NCBI RefSeq assembly: GCF_965363235.1
Contig: NC_134848.1
Coordinates: 63,492,681-63,556,680 of the forward strand
Origin: Mytilus galloprovincialis
Taxonomy: Eukaryota; Mollusca; Bivalvia; Mytilida; Mytilidae
DNA: 64,000 nt
Direction of reading: 5' to 3'
Part shown: positions 46,541 to 57,000 of the stretch, one piece after another
How the letters are laid out: every line of letters begins with the position of its first letter
How positions within the stretch are numbered: the stretch's first letter is position 1
Position numbers and translations under genes: made by a program
The notes under the pieces: model-generated
What the model was told of the DNA's origin: nothing
The model's database searches: none
What the model saw: the letters and a program-made list of their open reading frames with translations, nothing else

Positions 46541-47754
46541 GTATAGACAACTGTATGGCTTGAACGATGAGAAAACAACTCATATATTCAACAAAAATAA
46601 AAACCACCTAGCATGAAAAGAATGAAACAATTCAATTGAGAAAACATACGCCAAGAAAACAATTTACTAAAAACACGTAAAAATGACAACAACTGAATTA
46701 CAGGCTATTGAATTCAAACAGATACAAACCAAATTTGGCGAGGATAAACATGTGCACATGCACTCAACCATTGCACTTACCTGAGAGAGTGGTTTAAGAG
46801 AACAAAGTACCAAAAACAATTGCAAGACCAGCATATTAAATTTACCTGTAAATTGTACACTTTGTTAGTCTTAGGATTCACATGATATAGATATGCATAG
46901 TACACAGTTTAGATGCATTTTGGCATACAATATACTACACTCATTTGCTTATATTCACGACTTGTGCCGAAGAAATCTGAATTTGACAGAAGTTTCGTAG
47001 GACATGAAGATAGAAAGTTAGTCGATTTACAATTCACTTCTTGTTTCACAGATAGAATCCGCCAAACTTATTGATAGAAGTTATTGCCACAACCAATAAC
47101 ATTTAAACGATATTATTTACTCAAACTGGTATAAAACTAACATGTAAGATCCTTCACATTGATTTGTTGTATAGTTAAAGACCAAATGAAAAGGGGAACA
47201 TAGAGCCTGAGAAGAGCTTGTTCAGACCAAATTGAAAAATGCATTTATCATCATTAATCACCAACATAGAAAGTTCTAGACCACCGTTGATGATGTCTGT
47301 TTATAGAATGTTTAGCACAAACCCTCTTTGCTGTCATAAATTATTTACACTTTATTGATGGTGACCGTGTAATGGTAGAATTAGAAGCGGCATTTGCTCC
47401 GATTTTGAAAGTACAAATACAATGGAGTACTTTTTTAAAACACTTATCATAACGGAATACTGATAGATAGTAAATGTTCTTTTAGTAGTCAGTTTGATTC
47501 AATTTTGTACAAATAAACTTACAATGTTACTGATACATTCTTGTCTTACAAAACATGAATTCGACCTTTTTTATTTGCACACATGCAAATCAATGATGTT
47601 ACACGAGCTAGAGATTGATTGAGCATGCGTTTAGCATGTTCCGTTTGATTGGAAAGAATATCAGTTGTAAAAGTTAATCTTTTAATCCTGCTATATCACC
47701 ATTTTGTTCGAAAAAGAGATACAATGATGATTTGTATTATCAGTTTTTATATGA
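46541..47754. other. Gene-free stretch
   Basis: A diverged R3-like fragment lies at about 46680-46800 (GACAACAACTGAATTACAGG). No exon is recognised. Confidence 0.35.
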
Positions 47755-48138
47755 TTTGTAAAAGGGGAAGCTATTCGCCAGCACCGAAACAACAGCAACA
47801 CGCAGAATTTAAAAGATACAATTTGTAAATTCAAAGGCCATCTTAAGCAAAAGGGATATAAGGAGCATGAGATACTTCTTAACTTTGAATCGGCTCTCAA
47901 TATTGAACGACCAGAGTTACTCCGTTTTAAAAAAGAATTTGAAAAGCAGATACCACTAGTTTTTGTAACTAAATATCACTTTGCGTTAGGAAATATAAAT
48001 AAAGCTTTACGAAAACGTTATAAAAAACTATTTCGCAATGCGAAATGTAGGGATTCAATTCCAAAACCACCAATGGTGGCGTATGGTAGACATTTGAACT
48101 TAAAAGAAATACTGACTAGATCGGTAGTCAAAGCTTAG
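47755..48138 (+). pseudogene. Fragment of a Penelope-like / GIY-YIG type retroelement protein
   Basis: An open frame of 127 codons with no ATG at its start ends in TAG at 48136. It contains GEAIRQHRNNSN, HLKQKGYKEHEI, then PLVFVTKYHFALGNI and PPMVAYGRHLNLKEILTRS. The order GEAxRxxRN, GY, PLVxxTxYxPAL, PPLVAYxRxxNLKDLLxR is what I know from the region after the reverse transcriptase core in Penelope-like and related elements, just before the cysteine-rich linker and GIY-YIG nuclease. Upstream, stops break the frame, and downstream neither linker nor nuclease follows, so it is a dead fragment. The proline of PAL is F here. Confidence 0.65.
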
Positions 48139-48410
48139 TGCAACATGAATGATTGGGTCAGGACCCCTGATGAAGCACCCACCCTTCATATGAGCCACGG
48201 AATATTATAGAGTTTGTCCTATCCTGTACTGCAGAAACACGATGTGTTGGGTCCTGGAGAATAGGCAAACGTGGCGGATAGGTACTTCCAGACCTTCAAC
48301 AAGTAATCAAGAAGAGAATAGCAACATTGCACATGCTTACCGCCAAATTTTGCTCAGTCTAAACATATTTATTTATAGTGGATTGGGAAACAAGATTTTG
48401 CAACTTATAT

Positions 48411-48706
48411 TAATCCCTTTCCACTTTGCGGGTGCGAGTGCTGCCTTGTAGCGGCATTAGCCTGCTCTTTTTCGAAATCTACAAGGGTGTCTTTAACGTG
48501 CAAGAGATATGGCTCTCTTTTAACACGGGTCAGCCATTTATCGTCCCCTTCCGACGGACTATCATCTTTTCCTCAAGACCATACTCGCAAATGGTGTCAA
48601 GGGAGAGCCGAAAATTGAGTTCCTGAAATTTTCATCCCGAACGGGAATCGAACCAGGGACCTTTGTGTTAGTAGTCCGATGCACTAACCACTACACCACG
48701 GCTCTC
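48411..48706 (-). mobile_element. tRNA-derived SINE
   Basis: Read on the - strand from 48706, the head GAGAGCCGTGGTGTAGTGGT carries an A box (TGGTGTAGTGGTTAG, 48685-48699) and a B box (GGTTCGATTCC, 48644-48654), so it is built from a tRNA. The body contains TCTTGCACGTTAAAGACACC and TTTCGAAAAAGAGCAGG, resembling the conserved central domain of mollusc SINEs of the Nin/Meta type. The B box is followed by a SINE body rather than a normal acceptor stem and the cloverleaf does not close well, so I do not call a tRNA gene. Confidence 0.75.
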
Positions 48707-49655
48707 TTATTTTGCTTGTCTATCTATATCCATTTTTATTTCTTTTGTATCGGAATGACACGTACAAAGCAAACCTATAGCTTTCATGCAGACAGTCAAC
48801 TCATAAGATGGCGTCTTAAAATATACACGAATTGTCGATACTCTATAACAATTGCATGTCTTGTTTATTGTTTCATATGTAACGCTTGTAATTCTTACAT
48901 TATAGCAATCCGTTTTACAAAGTATTCGAACTTTAGCTAAATTATAATTCTGGTACCTTTGATAACTAATTAGAATATCTCATATGATAAATATATTTAT
49001 CATATACTTAGACTAAATAACATATAAATTTTACCGTATGATACTAGCACTAAATTGACGTAAATTCCATATTTTTCGAATTGGTGCTTAGCGGGCTGAT
49101 ATGAAAAATTTATCACATGCTTCGATTGTTATCACATGCCTTTCCGTAACGTTATCACATGGCATTCCGGTAATACTCGGCCAATTCCGGAAAATACACC
49201 TTAATGTTACGTTTTCAGTGAAAAACATTACAAAGTAGTGAACAAAATAATTTCTTGAATACTGGAAAGTATATTGTTTAAAATAATAATAAAAAAAAAA
49301 AAACAAAAAAAAAAAAAAACCAAACAAATTATTTAATAAATGCATTTTTATTAAGTTTTTCTGAAACATAATTTAGAAAGTTTCTTTAAAAAGTTGACTT
49401 TTCCAAACAATGATCATTATGTATATTGTTGACTTATTTTTTTGTCGATTCGTCCATATTAATATATATTTTTTTCTTTCTCTCTCTTTGTTGAGGCATA
49501 TAATAGAAATATTTCAGATTGAATGTATCAAATTTTGGGTCCGACGGCCGTGAACTTATGTTTTTACTCTTTAAACTTCGGGAACCACGTAAAAGGATCA
49601 ATATATGAATCTGTTATTTTTCTCTACTGTTGAAGCATATGATAAAAAGATCATA
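48707..49655. other. Gene-free stretch with an A-rich run
   Basis: A short tandem of TTATCACATGCNTTCCG-like units lies at 49110-49170, and an A run with C interruptions at about 49287-49325. No exon is seen. Confidence 0.4.
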
Positions 49656-49797
49656 ACATGTCATTTTTCATATCGCATGTATTATCAGCCCTCGGTCAAT
49701 ATCAGCCCTCGGTCAATATCAGCCCTCGAGCCATGCGGCTCTTGGGCTGATATTGAACCTAGGGCTGATAATACATGCGATATGAAAAATGCCATGT
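49656..49797. repeat. Foldback with a 31-base perfect stem
   Basis: CATTTTTCATATCGCATGTA and the following TTATCAGCCCT (about 49662-49692) are exactly inverted at 49761-49791. The loop carries three copies of TCGGTCAATATCAGCCC or close variants and a further partial inverse. Confidence 0.85.
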
Positions 49798-50144
49798 AAT
49801 AATCTGATAATAGATATGGGGCTAGAATGAAATTTAAAAAAAAAAGAAATAGGCAGGGTGGCGTTTTATGTACAAAAATGCAGAATGAGACACTTAGCAA
49901 AATAAATAGGCAGGACGACAATTTAAGTTAAAAAAAAGTCAGGATAAACTACAAAAAAAAAAGGCAGGACCGAACAAAAAAAAAATATGAAAAGGCAGGA
50001 CAGAGATTAAAACTAAAAGAAAAGGCAGAACAACATTTTTCATCCTAGCCCCTCCCCCCTATAAGAAATAAGATGGTAGCTCCCTTACAGTCTTCTATTA
50101 CCTTTTTAAAAAGATAAGTATTGTTTGAAGTCAAACTTTGTCTA

Positions 50145-51990
50145 GGTTGTCCTGTCACAAGTTTATTTAATTAAAAACATAAGTTTGTTAAAGACATTTC
50201 TAGTTTGCATTGCTATTTTGCTTTGTTGTATTTGTATGGTAAATACAGGGTTGACTTTGCTGATATGCCACCAACGTTAAAATTGTCTGTAGTACAACAT
50301 TGTTTTATGCGCATGGTATGTACAGGGTTGACTCGACTAGTATGCCACAACAATTACAATTATCTGTTGTGCATAAGTATATTGAAATTTTAATGTAAAG
50401 ATAAAATTGATGTCGAATCTTGTACATTTGTCACATATTGTAGTTGATATTTTGACATAGATATCCTGTAACAAGTTTAATTGAATAAAAAAGTAAGTTT
50501 GTTGAAGACATTATATTTTCCGTTGTTTTATTTGACAGGTATGTTAAGAGTTGATATAGTTGGCATCACATGAAATAAATTCATAGTGTAATTAAGCAGA
50601 TATGTACAGGATTGATTTTACTTACCACCGACGTTACAATTATCGTTTTATTTAGCAGATGTGTATAGGGTTGGCTAAGCTGGATTGTCACCAACATTAC
50701 AATTATCGTTTCATTTAGCGGGTATGTACATGGTTGATTAAGCTGATATGACATCGACGTTACAATTATCGTTTTATTTAGCAGGAATTTACAAGGTTGA
50801 CTTAACTGGTATGCCACCAACGTTAAAATCATCTGTAGTACAACATTGTTTTATTTATATGGTATGGTATTTATAGGGCCGACTTAGCTGGTATGCCACC
50901 AAAATTAAAATTATCTGTTGTGCATAAGTATATTGAAATTTTAATGTAAAGATAAAATTGATGTCGAATCTTGTATATTTTTCACATATTGTAGTTGAAA
51001 TTTTTACATGGTTATCCTGTCACAAGTTTAATTGAATAAAAACACAAGTTTGTTGAAGACATTATGTCTTTCATTGTTTTGTTTGGCATGTATGTACAGA
51101 GTTGATGTAGCTATGCCACCGACGTTACAATTATCGTTTTATTTAGCAGGTGTATAGGGTTGACTTAGCTGGTTTGCCACCAACATTACAATTGTCGTTT
51201 TATTTAGCGGGTATGTACAGGGTTGATTAAGCTGATATGCCATCGACGTTACAATTATCTTTTTATTTAGCAGGAATTTACAAGGTTGACTTAGCTGGTA
51301 TGCCACCAACGTTACAATTATCTGTAGTACAACATTGTTTTATTTATATGGTATGTATAGGATTGACTTAGCTGGTATGCCACCAACTTTACAATTATTT
51401 GTAGTACAACATTGTTTTATTTATATGGTATGCATAGGGTTGACTTAGCTGGTATGCCATCAACGTTACAATTATTTGTAGTACAACATTGTTTTATTTA
51501 TATGGTATGTATAGGGTTAACTTAGCTTGTATGCCACCAACGTTACAATTATTTGTAATACACCATTGTTTTATTTGTATGGTATGTACAGGGTTGACTT
51601 AGCTAGTATGCCACCAACGTTACAAGTATCTGTTGTACAACATTGTTTTATTTATATGGTATGTATAGGGTTGAATAAGCTGGTACGCAACCAACGTTAC
51701 AATTATCGGTTGTACAACATAGTTTTATGTGTATGGTATGTATAGGGCTGACGTAGCTTGTATGCCACCAACGTTAAAATTATCTGTAGTACAACATTGT
51801 TTTATTTATATGGTATGTACAGGGTAGACTTAGCTGGTATGCCACCAACGTTACAATTATCTGTAGTACAACATTGTTTTATTTGTATGGTATGTACAGG
51901 GTTGACTTAGCTGGTATGCCACCGACGTTACAATTATCTGTTGTACAACAATAAGTACATTGAAATTGTAATGTATAGATAAAATCTATG
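50145..51990. repeat. 77-bp minisatellite with higher-order structure
   Basis: In 51300-51920 the phrase CCACCAACGTTACAATTAT recurs at about 51303, 51380, 51457, 51534, 51611, 51689, 51765, 51842 and 51919, a steady 77-base period. Each unit also has TTGTTTTATTTATATGGTAT and GGTTGACTTAGCTGGTATG. A non-repeat spacer beginning TATATTGAAATTTTAATGTA appears after the units at about 50380, 50930 and (diverged) 51960, so blocks of units plus spacer have been duplicated as larger blocks. Open frames across it are shadows. Confidence 0.85.
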
Positions 51991-52104
51991 TCGAAATTTA
52001 TACATTTGTCATTGTCAGATGATCCTCTCCACCAGTCTCTCCGACATTCTGCTTCTGTTCCACATCTGTGGATTCAAACATATAAAAAGTAAAACTACAA
52101 AAAT

Positions 52105-52450
52105 ATTGAACTCCGAGGAAAATTCAAAAAAGGAAACCAGGTTAATCCACCTCTTTCTACATTTCAAAAAGGCTGTACTAAGTCAGGATTATGACAGTCC
52201 ATTCGTTTTTAATGTGTTTTGTAATTTGATTTTGCCATGTGAAAATGGATTTCCGATTTGATTTTCCTCTGAGTTCAGTATTTTTGCGATTGTATGTTTT
52301 CCCCAATTAAATGACAAAATCGAAAGTTAAAACACATCAAACGAATGGATAACAACTGTCATATTCCCGACTTGGTACAGACATTTTCTTATGTAGAAAA
52401 AGTTGGATTGAACCTAGTTTTATAGCTAGCTAAACCTCTCACTTGTATAA
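52105..52450. repeat. Two R5 copies in opposite orientation
   Basis: 52140-52280 is R5 on the + strand (CTGTACTAAGTCAGGATTAT, GATTTGATTTTCCTCTGAG). It is enclosed by - strand R5 halves (GAACTCCGAGGAAAATTC at 52110; AACGAATGGATAACAACTGT and GACTTGGTACAG at 52340), as if one copy inserted into another. Confidence 0.75.
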
Positions 52451-52609
52451 TAAAATATCAATACAGTGGATTCATTTTTATTTGTGGGATACCAATTTAC
52501 GTGCATTACGTGTGTAAAGGTAAACCATTAATATAAATTTTAACGAACAATACATTTTCTTTATTCTTATCATGTTTAAAGATTTTGTATATGTCTGTTC
52601 CAATCAGGG

Positions 52610-52830
52610 TCCTGTTACTCAGTGGTTGTCATATATTCCTGTATGTACATAATGCAGGCTGTTCGTTTTCTCTTTTCCATTTGTCAAATCGGGGCCTTTA
52701 AGAGCTTATTATGCGGTATGTGTTTTGCTCATTGTTGAAGAGCATGCGATGACCTATCCAATCGTTGTTAACTTCTATGATATTTGTTCTTTGGTGGAGA
52801 GTCGTCTCAGTGCTAATCATACTACATCAT
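52610..52830 (-). repeat. Repeat R3 fragment
   Basis: TCAGTGGTTGTCATATATTC, GGGGCCTTTAAGAGCTTATT and AGCATGCGATGACCTATCC are the inverse of R3. The 102-residue frame at 52725-53033 begins inside it and is not supported as a gene. Confidence 0.7.
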
Positions 52831-53484
52831 ACATTTTTATGTTGTATGCAGACATAGGAAAAACCAAGAAATCAACGTCAATTCACTTTTTCCACAATTC
52901 ACGAAAATTGATATCCACGAAAAGAAAAGAAGGAATCCATATAATAATAACAACCATAAAGATAGAGCCACAGAAAAACAATATCAACAGCAATAATAAT
53001 TTAATGATCATAACAAAAGCAACGTTAGAATGATAAATACGAGTACTTATATTAAATTTCCTTTCAATATTCAGTGAAAATAAAAACTATAATAATACCG
53101 CATCTGTTTCTAGTCAAATACCACAAAGAAACATGCCATGTACTAATTACTCAAAGCGTTAAATTGATAGGAGAACTGTGCTTAGAAAGTAAATAGTTGA
53201 TCGTATGATATCACAATTATGACCAAAAACATCGCCTTTATATAAAAAAAAATGAAATAGACCAACTATTTAGTTTCTGAGCTCAGCATCTTCTATCAAA
53301 TTAATTATTTTAGTAGTTAGTATATGGGATGTTTCTATGTGGTATGTTTACTTCTGTTTTAAATCTTAGTTAATATGACTTAATGTATGGGATTTAAAAA
53401 AAAACACGCCAATAGTTTGACAGTTATATTAACTATCTTAACACTTGACGTCATATAGCATGAATGACTATTCATATGAGTTGT

Positions 53485-53560
53485 CGTTACTTTTTGGTCG
53501 GATTGTTGTCAATTTTGACAAATTTTCTATTCCCATTCTCAATTTTATGATCTAAAGAGA
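53485..53560 (-). repeat. Short R4 fragment
   Basis: TTGGTCGGATTGTTGTCAAT and TTCCCATTCTCAATTTTATG match the inverse of the R4 start. Confidence 0.55.
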
Positions 53561-53824
53561 AATTCACACTCGGAGCAACTTAAAATAAACGGACATGTCA
53601 ATTTGAGTTGAAAAACTTCGACTATCACTAGAACGTTGATACCAAACAAGTCAGTTTTTGTATTGTAGTTAAATGATTGCTCGAATCGGGTAGCTTATTT
53701 GACACTAAATTCACATTCGGAACAGCTTTTTGTAAAAATAAATCGGTTAATTTCGTGCTGCCAACCTCTCAACATATCAAATGCATCTCATTATGTTCTG
53801 TTCAAAGTGTATTTCAACTGAGAA

Positions 53825-53998
53825 CACACCTAGTTTTTGGTGGGATTCATGTTGCCCATTCGTTAGTTTTCTATGTTATGTCATGTGTTCTATTGTATGT
53901 CTGTTTGTCTTTTTTCAATTTTAGCCATGACGTTGTCAGTTTATTTTCGATTTGTGAGTTTGACTGTCCCTCTGGTATCTTTCGTCCCTCTTTAGACA
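53825..53998 (+). repeat. R6 3'-region fragment
   Basis: CACCTAGTTTTTGGTGGGAT, GTTTTCTATGTTATGTCATG, AGCCATGACGTTGTCAG and CCCTCTGGTATCTTTCGTCC match 26865-27010. The nearby 108-residue frame is a shadow of it. Confidence 0.8.
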
Positions 53999-54031
53999 GC
54001 TGAATATTATCTTATTTCAATGTCTACATAC

Positions 54032-57000
54032 CTTCTAATAACAGTCCTTGAACCATCTTGTTGATTTGCAACTTCAGTTAGGCATAGAGGTTTATTAGGG
54101 TCTAAGCAGAGTTCTGGGTTATATAGCTTTTCACATATAACAGGAGGACCAGTACAAACCATACATGATATTCCTATAATGTTAAAGTAAAACAGTTACA
54201 GATACGTAATCAGACGGAGCGCATGCGCCCTTTAAAAAACAGAAGACAATTAATTTCTAGGTAAAATTACATCCATTCTTCTTCAAAATATGGTCCTTTG
54301 CCTCCTAATTCAAAATAGCGCCCCATCCCTTTTAAACATCAAATTTTGGATCCACACAGTTAAAATTGTAATTTGTTTTGATTTTTTGTGAATACATTTT
54401 AATGAGTAGCTATAGCTAACGATTTTCACTTTTGAAGCAGGAACGTTATCCTTCCAAAGCACCAATACTGATTCCTGAATTTTGATTTGGTTATTTTTGC
54501 TCAATCGTTAATTTTCTGTTCTCTGTGTGTGGGCATATTTTCTTTCAATGCGCTGTCTGTTTTTGGACAAAAGACAAAAATGCCAATCTAACCGTATTCA
54601 CAGTAACTGAAAGCTAATTAAAGCTAATAAAGATTAGCAAATAAATCATGGTCTTTCAGTTAAAATTATTTATTAGAAACACACGACTTGTGCAATACAA
54701 AAATAAAAGTGCTAGTCCACGATACTCAGTTACTAAAATTAATCAAAAATATGCATCCTGAAATCTTTCATCTCAGTCGAATACACTTAGAAATCTATAT
54801 AAAGTGCCTGTTTTCGCATTGCTTTTATATTCAGAAGCCGAGTGTAAACACTATAATTAAACCAAATTAGTACATCATTATCCTTACGTTTATTGATTGT
54901 GGGTTTTGTTGTTGACGTCATCACATTAGTTGTCGTTGATATCCGTGGGATGGTATTCGTATTATTCATCATAGTTGTTTTACCACTTGTTGCTATAGAG
55001 ACAATTAAAAAGAATAGTACACTGCTAAAGTTAATTAATTGTGTAGCTTGTTTCCTTAAAATATTCTTGATTTTTCAAAAATGTATTCTTGATTTTATTA
55101 TGCTTAACACTTTACAATTATTTTTTTTATTTTCTATGTATGCATATGGCTGTAAAAATATTTTAATTGTTTTTTAAGAAGAAAGTTTCCACACTTCTTT
55201 ATTATTTATACGGTAAAGATTTGCGTTCAGAATACTATAATATATAGCTTTATGTAAATAAACTCATCATAGATACCAGAACTAAATTTTGTATATACGC
55301 CAGACGCGCGTTTCGTCTACAAAAGACTCATCACTGACGCTCGAATCCAAAAAAGTTAAAAAGGCCAAATAAAGTACGAAGTTGGAGAGCATTGAGGACC
55401 AAAATTCCTAAACGTTTTGCCAAATACAGCTAAGGTAATCTGTTTTTTAAATTTGTTATATGTTTGACACTTTTATATCAAAATTCACGTAGGTTTCGTC
55501 AATCTGTTTTCTGTTTTCTATTTTTGACCTTGTTGGTAGACCAAATGATGACTAGAGTAAAATACAGTCTGATACGAATGAAAAAACAAATTAAAAGTTG
55601 TACGCCTTTGATATCCTGCTTTCAGAACAAACGTTTCTTGAATAATTATCATCTACTAACAAAACAAAATATTTGAAGATAAATCCATATTTGGTTGCGA
55701 AAGTATTTGATGATTTTTTAATCAACGTTTCAGGGGAGAAAAATCAAATGGTCTTCAAAGAACAAAAACTATAATCGTATCAGTCCACTTTTGCCTTTGA
55801 GACATGTAACTTTAGTTTTATTTCAATAACATATTTATTGTCCTCAAATAATGATTCGCTAGTTGGTGATGACCCTGATAAATTCATCATAGTTTGTACT
55901 AAATGAATCTGTTCTATATATGACTGACCATGAAATTGCAAAAGACTAAGAATTAAAATCACAAAAATACTGCACTGTGAGGAAAATTCAAAATGGAAAG
56001 TCAGTAATGAAACGTAACAATTTGTTAATCCGTTTATCTAACTTTTTACATTTCTTTGGTTAAATTAATTCCATTGTTAAGTTTATGTTTGTCGTAATGG
56101 AAACCACCTTGACGATAAAAAGTTAATCCGTTGGACACTAATCCTTTTCTATGGATAATGTGTTTTGTATATACTTTTGTATGTTATTTTGAAGTCAATT
56201 TAGGTCTTAGGTCTGGCCTTGTGGTCATAAACCTTTCAAGTCAGTTTTTTGTCCTCATACTCCAAAATCAATCAATCAAAATGCTGGATTTCATGTTTCG
56301 AGCATAAATTTTGTGCTCCGAGCACTGAGCAAAGTTTTATGACTTCAACCCCTTGTACTGTCCGGACCTTGCTATTAAAGTTTAAAGTACCGGCATTCTG
56401 TCTTTGAATTACTATAACACGGACATCTCCCGGTAATATATTGTGTCCATTACGACTAAGATATACTTAACAAATGTATCCTACTATAATTTAATTTTGT
56501 ATGTAACGGGTCTTCTGATTGGCTGACGTTATTTTGTTATGAGCCTATAGACATAATTTAGTCATGTGATCGTGACGTCATCAACGTTTTTCATGGTTTT
56601 CTACGGTTTAAAATGGAATTTAGAATTAAATTATAAGAAATGACTGTAATATTTTTTCTGTCTATTCGAAATAACATAAAAAATGTGGTGCACACTGTTA
56701 AATAACCTGCTACGCGCGTTATTCAGTGTGCACCAATTGTTTTATGTTATTTTTTCATAGACAGAAAAAATATTACAGTCATTCCTTAAATAATGTCATG
56801 ATTTTTAAAGTTATACGCATACATCCGATGGAAACATTTAAGCTCTTGCAAATTATATATGTTTACCTACGTTTTAATGTTGATGTATATTGCTCAGAAG
56901 CTGATGTTGTCATTCTGGTTGATTCGATTTGCGTATCAAACAACTTTTCTGTAAAAATTAAAATTAAATTTGTATCTATATACTTTGTTAATCATGTATG

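Noticed and set aside
48641..48706. tRNA gene on the minus strand
   Set aside because: A and B boxes are present, but the 3' half continues into a SINE body and the acceptor stem does not pair as in a functional tRNA.
52019..52261. 80-residue plus-strand frame and similar frames at 59211-58966 and 63749-63519 (minus)
   Set aside because: All contain translations of the R5 repeat (ILNSEEN-type), so they are shadows of a dispersed repeat.
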